Notes: generated by a model from the sequence alone, not told the origin. DNA of 64,000 nucleotides from an uncultured Flavobacteriales bacterium (GCA_913046365.1 CAJWRM010000005.1:1-64000); one strand, 5' to 3'. Shown: positions 54,650 through 63,473, counted from the stretch's first letter. Numbers and translations: made by a program.

Positions 54650-55879
54650 ATGAAAGAATTATTAGAGAGATTTGAAAACAAACAACCTGAAATCGTCTTT
54701 GAATGGAGCGATTCTGAAACCGATGCCAAGGGTTGGGTCGTTATAAATTCACTTCGAGGTGGTGCTGCTGGTGGTGGTACAAGAATGAGAAAAGGGTTGG
54801 ATAAGCGTGAGGTAGAATCTCTTGCAAAAACAATGGAAATAAAATTCACTGTCGCAGGCCCCCCTATTGGCGGAGCTAAATCAGGAATAAATTTTGACCC
54901 TAAAGACCCAAGAAAAGAGGATGTGTTGAGGAGATGGTATGCAGCTGTATCTCCTTTGCTTAAGCATTACTATGGAACTGGAGGAGATTTGAATGTCGAT
55001 GAAATACACGAGGTTATTCCTATCACGGAAGATTGTGGTGTATGGCATCCACAAGAAGGTGTTTTTAACGGCCATTTCCAACCGAAAGAAGCACAGAAGA
55101 TCAACAGAATAGGTCAATTAAGACAAGGTGTACTTAAAGTCATTGAAGACGAAAGCTATACGCCATCTGTGACCAGAAAATATGTAATTGCCGATATGAT
55201 TACCGGATACGGTGTTGCAGAATCAATTAAGCATTATTACTCCATTTGGGGCGGTTCATTGCATGGTAAAAAAGTCATTGTTCAAGGTTGGGGAAATGTT
55301 GGTTCGGCAGCGGCATTCTATTTGGCCCAAAGTGGTGCTAAAATTGTCGGAATTATAGATAGAGTTGGTGGGTTAATCAACACGGATGGATATAATTTCG
55401 AAGAAATAACAGAATTGTTTCTGAATAAAAACGGCAATGAGCTCGTAGCAGATGGTATGCAAAGCTATGATGATGTCAATGCGCGTATTTGGGATAGGCC
55501 AGCCGATGTATTTATCCCATGTGCTGGGTCTAGAATGATTTCTAAAGAACAATTAGACCGTATGATAACAGCAGGTGTCAAGGTAATTTCAGCAGGCGCT
55601 AATGTTCCTTTTGCAGATCCCGAGATATTTTTTGGTTCGATCGCAGAACAAGCTGATGAATCAATTGCACTTATTCCTGATTTTATTGCAAATTGCGGTA
55701 TGGCCCGCGTTTTTGCATACCTTATGTCTAATGACCTTAAAAAACTTGAAGATCAGGAAATATTTGAAGATACGAGTAATACAATAAAAGATGCTTTAGA
55801 AGCCACATATAAAGTAAACAATGATACAACAGGCTTGGCAAAATCAGCCTTTGAAATCGCACTAAACCAACTTATTTAA
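54650..55879 (+). CDS. Glu/Leu/Phe/Val dehydrogenase family protein
   Basis: 409 residues. Oxidative deamination of an amino acid to its 2-oxo acid with NAD(P). The N-terminal catalytic domain has 'AAGGGTRMRKGLDKREVESL', substrate Lys in 'VAGPPIGGAKSGINFDP' and catalytic-site 'GTGGDLNVDE'. The Rossmann domain begins at ~200 with 'IVQGWGNVGSAAAFYLAQSG'. The specificity between Glu and branched-chain substrates is not evident by eye. The next gene, nhaD, starts 3 bases after its stop. Confidence 0.9.
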   Translation: MKELLERFENKQPEIVFEWSDSETDAKGWVVINSLRGGAAGGGTRMRKGLDKREVESLAKTMEIKFTVAGPPIGGAKSGINFDPKDPRKEDVLRRWYAAVSPLLKHYYGTGGDLNVDEIHEVIPITEDCGVWHPQEGVFNGHFQPKEAQKINRIGQLRQGVLKVIEDESYTPSVTRKYVIADMITGYGVAESIKHYYSIWGGSLHGKKVIVQGWGNVGSAAAFYLAQSGAKIVGIIDRVGGLINTDGYNFEEITELFLNKNGNELVADGMQSYDDVNARIWDRPADVFIPCAGSRMISKEQLDRMITAGVKVISAGANVPFADPEIFFGSIAEQADESIALIPDFIANCGMARVFAYLMSNDLKKLEDQEIFEDTSNTIKDALEATYKVNNDTTGLAKSAFEIALNQLI

Positions 55880-55882
55880 GCT

Positions 55883-57235
55883 ATGGAAGTATTTATATTA
55901 GTTGTTTTTATTATTGGATACCTGGCAATCACGTTAGAGCACCCACTAAAAATAGACAAGTTAATCCCAGCACTGGTAATGATGGCATTAGCATGGGCAG
56001 GAGTTGCGTTTGGACTTGAATCATTTACAACATGGTTTGATCCAGGAAGTCACCATTTGGTAGAAGGATTCTCAAGTCTCCCATTGAACGGTGCACATGG
56101 TGAAATGTCTAAGATGGATTGGATGGAGGAAACATTGCTTCATCATTTCGGAAAAACCTGCGAAATTTTAATTTTCCTGGTCGGAGCCATGACCATTGTT
56201 GAGATTATTGACCATTTCAATGGTTTCCAAACCTTTAAGGCAATGATCAGTACACGTAAGAAATCAAAGCTTTTATGGATTGTTTGTATCCTTGCTTTCA
56301 TTTTGTCTGCTATTATTGATAACCTTACCGCAACAATTGTATTGATAACGATACTGAGAAAAATCATCAAAGAAAAAGAGCTTAGAATGTGGTTTGCAGG
56401 AATGATAATTATAGCCGCAAATGCCGGAGGTGCTTGGTCGCCAATTGGAGACGTAACTACTACCATGCTTTGGATGCAAGATAAAGTTACGGCAAGTGTT
56501 CTTGTTCAGACCTTACTTATTCCTTCGATTATATGTATGATCATTCCAACAATTATAGCGAGCTACTTGCCCGCATTTAGAGGAGAAATTGATGCAGAAG
56601 AAGCAACAGATAATCGCAATAAGAATAGTGCGTTCATGCTTATTTCAGGGCTTGTACTCATTGTTTTTGTTCCGATTTTTAAAACGCTTACACACTTACC
56701 TCCATACATTGGAATGATGCTTTCACTAGGTATCATGTCTATGATGGCAGAAATACTTACCAACCGTGATTTTTCATTAAAGACATCAACACATGAGCAG
56801 GACCACGGTCATGGCCCAACATTTAAAGCACTTACGAAAATTGAAATGCCGAGTATTTTATTCTTTCTTGGCATCCTGATGACAGTTGCTGCATTGGAAT
56901 CTCTGGGAATGGTTTTCACTTTTGGAAATACTGTGAACGGGATTATGCCAGAAAATGTATTTGTAGCGCTACTCGGTATCGGTTCAGCAATCATTGACAA
57001 TGTGCCACTTGTAGCTGCATCTATGGGAATGTTCCAAGATGCAATTGATGCAGAGGTGTGGCACTTTATTGCCTATGCCGCTGGTACTGGTGGATCAATG
57101 CTTATCATTGGTTCTGCTGCAGGAGTTGTAGCAATGGGAATGGAAAACATTTCATTCTTCTGGTACCTAAAAAGAATTTCCTTACTAGCACTTATAGGTT
57201 ATTGTGCCGGTATTGGTGTATTTTTAATTTTATAG
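55883..57235 (+). CDS. nhaD: Na+/H+ antiporter, NhaD type
   Basis: 450 residues with about 12 hydrophobic helices. NhaD (ion-transporter superfamily) exports Na+ in exchange for H+ and is common in marine and halophilic bacteria. Recognisable segments: 'ILIFLVGAMTIVEIIDHFNG', 'SAIIDNLTATIVLITIL', 'AANAGGAWSPIGDVTTTMLW', 'GSAIIDNVPLVAASMGMF' and 'GTGGSMLIIGSAAGVVAMG'. The paired 'IIDN' motifs in two helices are likely the ion site. An exbB-exbD-tonB set follows. Confidence 0.93.
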   Translation: MEVFILVVFIIGYLAITLEHPLKIDKLIPALVMMALAWAGVAFGLESFTTWFDPGSHHLVEGFSSLPLNGAHGEMSKMDWMEETLLHHFGKTCEILIFLVGAMTIVEIIDHFNGFQTFKAMISTRKKSKLLWIVCILAFILSAIIDNLTATIVLITILRKIIKEKELRMWFAGMIIIAANAGGAWSPIGDVTTTMLWMQDKVTASVLVQTLLIPSIICMIIPTIIASYLPAFRGEIDAEEATDNRNKNSAFMLISGLVLIVFVPIFKTLTHLPPYIGMMLSLGIMSMMAEILTNRDFSLKTSTHEQDHGHGPTFKALTKIEMPSILFFLGILMTVAALESLGMVFTFGNTVNGIMPENVFVALLGIGSAIIDNVPLVAASMGMFQDAIDAEVWHFIAYAAGTGGSMLIIGSAAGVVAMGMENISFFWYLKRISLLALIGYCAGIGVFLIL

Positions 57236-57266
57236 TAACTATCTTTCAACTAAACGTTTTAACATT

Positions 57267-57935
57267 ATGAATCCATTTTTTTTAACTGCTGCTCCCACCG
57301 AAACAACCAAAACTTTTTGGGAAGTTTTCGTCAATACCGATGAGCTCGTTGGTCTAACCATTAACGTTACCCTATTATTGATTTTAGGATATGTTGTTTT
57401 CATCTTTGTGAAAAAGTATTTTGACTTCAATAGCATCCTTAAAAGCTATAGTGCAATCAATAGAAAAATAGAGGAAGAGTATGATTCTATGATGCTGAGT
57501 AAATATGAAAACTCGACGAATCCCTTCAAAAAGCTAATTTCAAAATATATTTCAGCATATAAAGACGGGAATAAGAAATCTATTACTGAATCTCAATTGA
57601 AAAACCAAGGGGATTTCGAAATGGCAAGACTCGGAGAAAAGCTAGGTGTTTTGGCTACGTGCTCTGGTGTTGCACCCATGATTGGCTTCTTAGGGACTAC
57701 GCTTGGTATGGTTTCTGTTTTTATTGGGCTTGAAGGTGCAGGCACCTTAGAGATCAAAACAATCTCCGGAGGTATTCTTACAGCGATGACCACTACTGTT
57801 TCAGGATTGGTCGTTGGTATTGTCGCCTACGTTGGGTATAATCACCTTGTGATGAAGCTAGAAAAGATTGCGATTGAAATGGAGAACATCTCATTCAACT
57901 TAATGAAGAACTACGATAAGAAAGGGGAACAATAA
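57267..57935 (+). CDS. exbB: ExbB-like proton channel protein (MotA/TolQ/ExbB)
   Basis: 222 residues with three membrane helices at ~28-48, ~125-150 and ~165-190. The family signature 'VAPMIGFLGTTLGMVSVFIG' and 'GGILTAMTTTVSGLVVGIVA' lie around the pore. With ExbD it converts proton motive force into motion for TonB. 31 bases after nhaD and 11 before exbD. Confidence 0.93.
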   Translation: MNPFFLTAAPTETTKTFWEVFVNTDELVGLTINVTLLLILGYVVFIFVKKYFDFNSILKSYSAINRKIEEEYDSMMLSKYENSTNPFKKLISKYISAYKDGNKKSITESQLKNQGDFEMARLGEKLGVLATCSGVAPMIGFLGTTLGMVSVFIGLEGAGTLEIKTISGGILTAMTTTVSGLVVGIVAYVGYNHLVMKLEKIAIEMENISFNLMKNYDKKGEQ

Positions 57936-57946
57936 TCCATCATATC

Positions 57947-58357
57947 ATGAGCTTGAACCAAAGAAATAAAATTAAAATTGAAGGAGGAATGGCCAGCATG
58001 ACTGACCTAGTCTTCTTGCTATTGATTTTCTTCATCATTATGAGCTTGATGGCGAACAATCAAACACCGCTTGATCTGCCTAAAGCAGAACAAAATTTAC
58101 CGACAGACCAGACGCCTGTTGAGCCGACTGTTCTTGTCTTAGAAAACAACAACTATATAGTAAAATTAGGCGATGAAGAAAGTGAAGAGGTGAATTATAC
58201 CGATATGGAAGGTTTAATTACCGCTGCGGTAGAAAAATCAGGGAAAACCAAAGTTCGAATTGCAGGTCATAAGCAAGCCGATTATGAATCTGTTTTCAAG
58301 GTTCTGGGTTTATCGCAATTCAATGGATGGGACCCAGTACTGGCTTACGACAAATAA
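57947..58357 (+). CDS. exbD: ExbD/TolR family protein
   Basis: 136 residues. Short cytoplasmic start, a single membrane helix (~15-40) with the essential Asp in 'MASMTDLVFLLLIFFIIMSL', then a periplasmic domain ('VRIAGHKQADYESVFKVLGL'). Stator-like partner of ExbB. Followed after 6 bases by tonB. Confidence 0.93.
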   Translation: MSLNQRNKIKIEGGMASMTDLVFLLLIFFIIMSLMANNQTPLDLPKAEQNLPTDQTPVEPTVLVLENNNYIVKLGDEESEEVNYTDMEGLITAAVEKSGKTKVRIAGHKQADYESVFKVLGLSQFNGWDPVLAYDK

Positions 58358-58363
58358 AAAGCA

Positions 58364-59014
58364 TTGAAAAAGGAACAAAAAGACAAACACAAGAAGAAGT
58401 CTATGGTCTTCACGCTGAGCTTTATGCTTATCGTATTAATTTGCTTGTCTTTCATCAAATTTAGCGTTCCCATTGAGGTCAAATCATTGGTAACGGTTGC
58501 CCCTCCTCTACCTCAAGAAATCAAAAACTTTGTGGCTGAATCACATAAAGCCCAAAGTAAAAAGCCTTCAAAATCGAAAAAACCTGCCCAAAGTAAAAAT
58601 CCAACAAACAATTCCAATGATGAATTGACGGATAACAAACCAGATGAGGCGGTCTCAAACCCTTTTGGAGGCAGCGGGGGTGGACAAGAGTTTGGAGGAG
58701 GCAGCAATGGAGAAGGCGATGGTGGTGGCGACAACGGAGGTTCAGGCGGGGGTGGATTCGGAGAATTAATTCGTTTAAATAAACCTGTGCCAGATCAACC
58801 TAATACCGATTATGACGGTCAAGTAACGGTTTTACTTACTGTAAATGACAAGGGAGTAGTGATATCTGCCAAATCAACCAGCGCAACGACACATCCTGAT
58901 CAAAATGTTATCAAACTCGTTGTTGATTACGTAAAAAAGAATGTAAAATTCAAAGCACAACCTGGTGCATCTCTAAGAAAACATACCTACTCGGTTCAAA
59001 TTAATGCAGGATAA
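58364..59014 (+). CDS. tonB: Energy transducer TonB
   Basis: 216 residues from a TTG at 58364; this keeps the basic leader 'KKEQKDKHKKKS' in front of the membrane helix (~14-32), which the first ATG would remove. A Lys/Pro/Ser-rich then Gly-rich linker (~55-130, 'GGSGGGQEFGGGSNGEG') spans the periplasm; a TonB C-terminal domain follows ('DYDGQVTVLLTVNDKGVVIS'). It passes energy from ExbBD to outer-membrane receptors such as the one at 20497. The Gly-rich linker instead of Pro-rich is unusual. Overlaps folC by 11 bases. Confidence 0.88.
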   Translation: MKKEQKDKHKKKSMVFTLSFMLIVLICLSFIKFSVPIEVKSLVTVAPPLPQEIKNFVAESHKAQSKKPSKSKKPAQSKNPTNNSNDELTDNKPDEAVSNPFGGSGGGQEFGGGSNGEGDGGGDNGGSGGGGFGELIRLNKPVPDQPNTDYDGQVTVLLTVNDKGVVISAKSTSATTHPDQNVIKLVVDYVKKNVKFKAQPGASLRKHTYSVQINAG

Positions 59015-60236
59015 GTACAAATCCCAGATTGATTGGCTATTCTATCAATTTCCTGCCTTTCAAAAGCAAGGAGGACTAGCATATAAACCCGGCCTAAACT
59101 ACACAAAAAAGCTTCTAAATCATTTTAATCTCGATGTTTCAAAACTCAATGCAGTTCACGTAGCAGGTACCAACGGAAAAGGTAGCACCTGTTGCTTTTT
59201 GGCTTCTTTACTCACAGAATCAAATCAAAAAGTCGGTCTTTTTACATCACCACATATTTTTGACTTTCGAGAACGCATAAGGGTTAACGGAGTAATGATT
59301 ACTCAAACAGAAGTTTTGAACTTTATTGAGGAAATTCAAAGCCTAAAGCTTGATTTTAAACCTTCCTTTTTTGAAATCACTTTTGTACTTGCAGTAAAAT
59401 ATTTCTTAGACCAAGGTTGTGACTTTTGCATATTTGAGACAGGTATGGGCGGACGCTTAGACGCAACCAATGTGCTACACCCAATCGCAACAGCAATTAC
59501 AAATATCAGCCTAGATCACACGGAGTTTTTAGGAAATACGCTAGAAGCTATTTCAACGGAAAAAGCTGGGATAATCAAGGCAAATACGCCTCTTTTTATA
59601 GGAAAAAAAGAACCGCATAGCTTTCCAATATTTGAGTCCATATCAAAGAAAAAAGATGCTATACTGCATATAAATAAAAATCAGTACCCCTTTAAAGGAT
59701 TACCTGAATATCAAAAAGAGAATTTTAATCTTGCCCTCAACTTGTTTGAGTTTGTTTCGAAAAGTAAAAATCATCCCGATAATCTAGAAAAAGCTTTACA
59801 ACATTTGGAGCAAAACACAGGCTATGGTAAAAGACTGGAACGTATTGCTCAAAATCCTGGATTGTATTTAGATGTATCCCACAACGATGAGGGCATTCAA
59901 AGATCAGTTGAATATACCAAAAACCTATCAAAAGGAGAGCTGTTTATCATTGTTGGTGGTGCAAAGGACAAAAAATACAGCACCCAGACATTTGAGGTTC
60001 TTAATCATGCGCAGACGAGCTTTTGTTTGTTTTCGAACCCTCGATCTAAATCAAAAGAGGATTGGAAGCAAGTAAAAAGTTTTTTTGAAAGAGAACCGCC
60101 AATTTTCTCAAATTTAGGCGAAGCTATTGAACGAATAAGACCATTGATGGCTCAGGAAGATACGCTTCTAATTACAGGTAGTTTCTTTTTAATTTCGGAT
60201 TACAAACCGTCCTTTTGGCAAATAAATCGTTTGTAA
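59004..60236 (+). CDS. folC: Bifunctional folylpolyglutamate/dihydrofolate synthase
   Basis: 410 residues. Adds glutamate to dihydropteroate and to folates using ATP. The phosphate loop is GTNGKGS at 55-61; 'LFTSPHIFDFRERIRVNG', 'FETGMGGRLDATNVLHP' and 'TNISLDHTEFLGNTLEAIS' are Mur-ligase-family and FolC signatures, and the C-terminal domain 'LYLDVSHNDEGIQRSVEY' (usually DGAHN) holds the glutamate site. Note VSHND replacing the usual GAHNP. Overlaps tonB by 11 bases; its stop codon lies within the pyrR promoter. Confidence 0.93.
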   Translation: MQDKYKSQIDWLFYQFPAFQKQGGLAYKPGLNYTKKLLNHFNLDVSKLNAVHVAGTNGKGSTCCFLASLLTESNQKVGLFTSPHIFDFRERIRVNGVMITQTEVLNFIEEIQSLKLDFKPSFFEITFVLAVKYFLDQGCDFCIFETGMGGRLDATNVLHPIATAITNISLDHTEFLGNTLEAISTEKAGIIKANTPLFIGKKEPHSFPIFESISKKKDAILHINKNQYPFKGLPEYQKENFNLALNLFEFVSKSKNHPDNLEKALQHLEQNTGYGKRLERIAQNPGLYLDVSHNDEGIQRSVEYTKNLSKGELFIIVGGAKDKKYSTQTFEVLNHAQTSFCLFSNPRSKSKEDWKQVKSFFEREPPIFSNLGEAIERIRPLMAQEDTLLITGSFFLISDYKPSFWQINRL

Positions 60237-60259
60237 ATCCCAAAATAGCTTTATCTTTG
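60230..60259 (+). promoter_or_regulatory. Promoter of pyrR-pyrB
   Basis: TTTG at 60230-60233, 18-base spacer, TATCTTTG at 60252-60259, and the ATG 5 bases later at 60265. Both halves are exact; the message would start at or just before the start codon. The -33 element overlaps the folC stop. Confidence 0.75.
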
Positions 60260-60264
60260 CCCCG

Positions 60265-60813
60265 ATGGAAAAGCAGGTCATCCTTAATGCGAAGCACCTT
60301 GAATTGACTCTTAAAAGACTTTGCCATGAGCTCATTGAAACCCACAACGACTTTAGTGAAACAGTGATTATAGGCCTCCAACCAAGAGGAATTCACGTAG
60401 TTCAACGGGTAAAAGAACAGCTTGTAAACATTCTTGACAAAGAAATTACTTGTGGTTCCCTAGACATTACTTTTTACAGAGATGACTTTAGAAGAAGAGA
60501 GACGCCACTAATCCCAAGTGTAACAAATATTGACTTTAGCATAGAAAATAAGAACATTGTCCTTGTAGATGACGTACTATTCACTGGAAGAACAATTCGA
60601 TCAGGACTAGATGCACTGCTCTCTTTTGGAAGACCCAAAAGTGTTGAGCTACTAGTGCTTATTGACAGACGCTTCAGAAGAGACCTTCCAATTGACGCAA
60701 ACTACGTTGGTAAGGCGGTAGACACGTTGTTGTCAGAAAGAGTATCAGTAGAATGGACAGAAATTGAAGGAAAAGACAAAGTAGTACTGTATAGTAAAGA
60801 AAATGATGAATAA
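60265..60813 (+). CDS. pyrR: PyrR bifunctional protein (pyr regulator / uracil phosphoribosyltransferase)
   Basis: 182 residues. The phosphoribosyltransferase PRPP loop is 'NIVLVDDVLFTGRT' at ~97-110; 'IGLQPRGIHVVQRV', 'LDITFYRDDFRRRE' and 'ELLVLIDRRFRRDLPIDANY' match PyrR. In Bacillus, PyrR binds pyr mRNA to cause attenuation; here the very short or absent leader ahead of pyrR leaves no room for an attenuator before it, so it may act on other pyr transcripts or mainly as UPRTase. Overlaps pyrB by 11 bases. Confidence 0.95.
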   Translation: MEKQVILNAKHLELTLKRLCHELIETHNDFSETVIIGLQPRGIHVVQRVKEQLVNILDKEITCGSLDITFYRDDFRRRETPLIPSVTNIDFSIENKNIVLVDDVLFTGRTIRSGLDALLSFGRPKSVELLVLIDRRFRRDLPIDANYVGKAVDTLLSERVSVEWTEIEGKDKVVLYSKENDE

Positions 60814-61735
60814 TTTAAGCGTTGAGCACCTTATTGGAATTAAAGAGCTGTCGACTGAGGACATTAATTTAATATTCAAAACAGCCGATAGTTTTAAGGA
60901 AGTAATCAATCGTCCCATAAAAAAGGTACCATCCTTAAGAGACATTACCATCGCCAATTTATTTTTTGAAAATTCAACTCGGACCAAATTGTCCTTTGAG
61001 CTGGCAGAAAAAAGACTGTCGGCGGACATTGTGAACTTCAGTGCATCCGGAAGTTCAGTTAAAAAAGGAGAATCTCTTGTAGATACAGTAAATAATATCC
61101 TCTCCATGAAAGTGGACCTTGTTGTCATGCGACATCCAAACCCCGGAGCAGCATCTTTTTTAGCAAAAAAAGTGGATGCAAAAGTCATTAATGCGGGAGA
61201 CGGAACGCACGAGCACCCGACACAAGCGCTTCTAGATGCTTATTCAATTAGAGAAAAGCTGGGTAGTGTAAAAGGGAAAAAAGTCGTGATTATAGGAGAT
61301 ATTTTGCACTCAAGGGTGGCACTATCCAACATTTATTGTCTTCAAAAACTTGGCGCCGAAGTCATGGTATGTGGTCCATTAAACTTGATTCCTAAAAACA
61401 TGAAGGACCTTGGGGTCAAGGTATCTACAAACCTCAAAGAAGCGTTGGAATGGTGTGATGTGGCCAATATGCTGCGCATACAGCTGGAAAGACAGGATGA
61501 GACTTACTTTCCTTCCTTACGAGAATATTCAATGTTATTTGGACTCAACAAAGAAATTCTAGATTCACTATCTAAAAAAATAGTTGTGATGCATCCTGGG
61601 CCTATAAACAGGGGTGTTGAGATCACCTCTGACGTTGCAGACAGCGAACAAAGTATCATTCTTCAACAGGTTGAAAACGGTGTTGCGGTGAGAATGGCAG
61701 TAATTTATTTGCTTGCCTCTCAAATTGAACGCTAA
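60803..61735 (+). CDS. pyrB: Aspartate carbamoyltransferase, catalytic chain
   Basis: 310 residues. Forms carbamoyl aspartate from carbamoyl phosphate and Asp. The carbamoyl-phosphate loop is 'FFENSTRTKLSFELAEKR' (STRT at 58-61); 'VVMRHPNPGAASFLAKK', 'NAGDGTHEHPTQALLDAYSI' and the Asp loop in 'MLRIQLERQDE' and 'HPGPINRGVEI' are present. No pyrI follows, so it is the unregulated trimer type associated with PyrR. Overlaps pyrR by 11 bases. Confidence 0.96.
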   Translation: MMNNLSVEHLIGIKELSTEDINLIFKTADSFKEVINRPIKKVPSLRDITIANLFFENSTRTKLSFELAEKRLSADIVNFSASGSSVKKGESLVDTVNNILSMKVDLVVMRHPNPGAASFLAKKVDAKVINAGDGTHEHPTQALLDAYSIREKLGSVKGKKVVIIGDILHSRVALSNIYCLQKLGAEVMVCGPLNLIPKNMKDLGVKVSTNLKEALEWCDVANMLRIQLERQDETYFPSLREYSMLFGLNKEILDSLSKKIVVMHPGPINRGVEITSDVADSEQSIILQQVENGVAVRMAVIYLLASQIER

Positions 61736-61741
61736 TTTTTA

Positions 61742-61749
61742 TATTTTTG
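61742..61749 (+). promoter_or_regulatory. Promoter -7 box next to the STAS gene start
   Basis: TATTTTTG, exact to TAnnTTTG, ends 6 bases before the ATG at 61756, so a transcript would have little or no leader. No -33 TTG at the right distance. Confidence 0.45.
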
Positions 61750-61755
61750 AGGGTA

Positions 61756-62097
61756 ATGAAAAACTTTTCATCTGAACATAAAGGAAATGTTGCAGTCGTT
61801 TACTCACAAGTGGATAAATTAGACTCAACAAATGCACCTGAACTCAAAAGCTTATTTATCCATCTGAATAAAAGCGCCAATAACCTTATTATTTTGGATA
61901 TGAGCCAAACCAAATATTGCGACTCATCCGGTCTTAGCGCCATATTGATTGCGAATAGGCTTTGTAAAGATACGAGTGGTTCTTTTCATCTAGCTGGATT
62001 GCAACCTGATGTTTTTAAGCTGATTCAAATTGCTCAGCTAGATAAAGTACTCAATTTGAGTGAAAATCTAGACAGTGCATTGGCCTCCTTGAAATAG
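61756..62097 (+). CDS. STAS domain protein (anti-sigma factor antagonist type)
   Basis: 113 residues from the ATG at 61756; a TTG three codons upstream falls in the promoter box. Single STAS domain like SpoIIAA/RsbV: 'VDKLDSTNAPELKSLFI', then 'LDMSQTKYCDSSGLSAILIA' with the phosphorylatable Ser in DSSG. Such proteins switch partners according to phosphorylation, which a SpoIIE-type phosphatase (as at 26328) reverses. Its stop overlaps the GTG of the RNase Z gene by one base. Confidence 0.88.
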   Translation: MKNFSSEHKGNVAVVYSQVDKLDSTNAPELKSLFIHLNKSANNLIILDMSQTKYCDSSGLSAILIANRLCKDTSGSFHLAGLQPDVFKLIQIAQLDKVLNLSENLDSALASLK

Positions 62098-63017
62098 TGA
62101 ATTTCTATGTAACCATTCTTGGAAGTGGTGCTGCACTACCCACTAAAAACAGAATGCCAACGGCGCAATATGTCAATTGCAACAACCGTCATTTTTTAAT
62201 TGATTGTGCTGAAGGAACCCAGCTTCAGCTTCGGAAATATAAGATTAACTTTCAAAAAATTAGCCACATATTCATTTCACACCTTCATGGCGATCATTAT
62301 TTCGGATTGATAGGTCTGATAAGTACCATGAATTTATTGGGAAGAGAAAAAGAGCTCACTATTTATGGTCCGAAAGAACTCGAAAATCTGATTCGTCCAA
62401 TGTTCGAGTTCGGAGGTGCACGATTGGGGTTTAATGTAAGTTTTGTGCAATTGAAGATGGATACGAAGACAATTATATATGAAGATGATATTGTCGAGGT
62501 CCACAACTTTCCATTGGTCCACAAAATTCCAACATGCGGCTTTCTAATCAAAGAGAAACCAAAACCACTGAAGATTAACCCAAAAAAAATAAAAGAATAC
62601 AATTTAAAAATTGAACACTTTAATGCTTTACAGAACGCTCAGGATATTGTTCTTGAATCTGGAGAAAGATGCAAATACCAAGAGCTTACATTACCGGCAA
62701 AAGACGCTTTGAGTTATGCCTATTGTTCGGATACCAAAAAAAGTTTAAGTATTTCAAAATATGTGAAAAGTGCTACGGTTTTATACCATGAGGCAACATT
62801 TCTCATAAAAGATCAGAAAAGAGCAAATGCCACAGCGCACTCTTCGACAAAGGATGCTGCGGAAATAGCTTCCGAGGCAAGAGTTCAAAAGCTGCTTGTG
62901 GGTCATATTTCATCTCGCTACAAAACGAATGATCAGCACCTTAGAGAACTTAAAGAGCTATTTTTAAATAGTGATGTTGTGGAGGACGGAATGTGTATTG
63001 ATCTGACTAAAGTATGA
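62097..63017 (+). CDS. rnz: Ribonuclease Z
   Basis: 306 residues from a GTG at 62097 ('MNFYVTILGSGAALPTKNRM'). Zinc-dependent tRNA 3'-processing endonuclease. The metallo-beta-lactamase motif HxHxDH is at 62-67 ('SHLHGDHYFGL'); further ligands lie in 'LSYAYCSDTKKS' (Asp), 'YHEATF' and 'LLVGHISSRYK' (His). No CCA is encoded on the tRNA-His in this window, in line with a need for such 3' trimming. Coupled to the STAS gene by a one-base overlap. Confidence 0.95.
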   Translation: MNFYVTILGSGAALPTKNRMPTAQYVNCNNRHFLIDCAEGTQLQLRKYKINFQKISHIFISHLHGDHYFGLIGLISTMNLLGREKELTIYGPKELENLIRPMFEFGGARLGFNVSFVQLKMDTKTIIYEDDIVEVHNFPLVHKIPTCGFLIKEKPKPLKINPKKIKEYNLKIEHFNALQNAQDIVLESGERCKYQELTLPAKDALSYAYCSDTKKSLSISKYVKSATVLYHEATFLIKDQKRANATAHSSTKDAAEIASEARVQKLLVGHISSRYKTNDQHLRELKELFLNSDVVEDGMCIDLTKV

Positions 63018-63213
63018 TCAAAGACTTAATAGTCATCATGATTAAGAAAAAACTTGTAAAAATTGTAATAAATAATACAGCAGCCTCCACCCTATTTTTA
63101 GTCTCCACCACAATCTGTTCTTTTTTGTGAAGAGATGCCGTTTGAAAAGCTACTTTGTCTACGATAAATAATTTCATGACTTCATGATTCAATTTGTGTT
63201 TTAATTGTCGCAT
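63007..63213 (-). CDS. Small membrane protein, hypothetical
   Basis: 68 residues: a polar, basic N-terminal half and one hydrophobic helix at ~45-67 ('AAVLFITIFTSFFLIMMTI'). The 11-base overlap with the end of rnz is unusual but tolerated in convergent genes. CATCTTTG on the minus strand near 63240 is one base off the TAnnTTTG box and about 20 bases upstream. I do not recognise a family; coding is plausible but not proven. Confidence 0.4.
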   Translation of the reverse strand: MRQLKHKLNHEVMKLFIVDKVAFQTASLHKKEQIVVETKNRVEAAVLFITIFTSFFLIMMTIKSLIIL

Positions 63214-63473
63214 TGTTGTGTTTGTTTGTGCTTACAAAGATGATACACTCTCCTCTGAGAAAACTGCTCAAATAACAGATAAAAAGCAAATTAAAGAAGC
63301 CTACACAGTAAAATATAAGTATTGATGCTATATATGTTACACAAAAACACTTAGTTCATTTAGCTTAATAAGTCAGACTGATGATGATAATGTTACATAT
63401 CCGTATGAGGTGGTATGTGAAACCTGTAAAGGAGAAATCCTTCTCGTTGGAACATATTATTTAATGATTGAAT
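63214..63473. other. Gap without a confident gene
   Basis: AT-rich stretch between the small membrane protein and the terminator. It contains a start-less open frame (63326-63475) with a CxxC-containing end, but no convincing gene, repeat or structured RNA. Confidence 0.5.
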
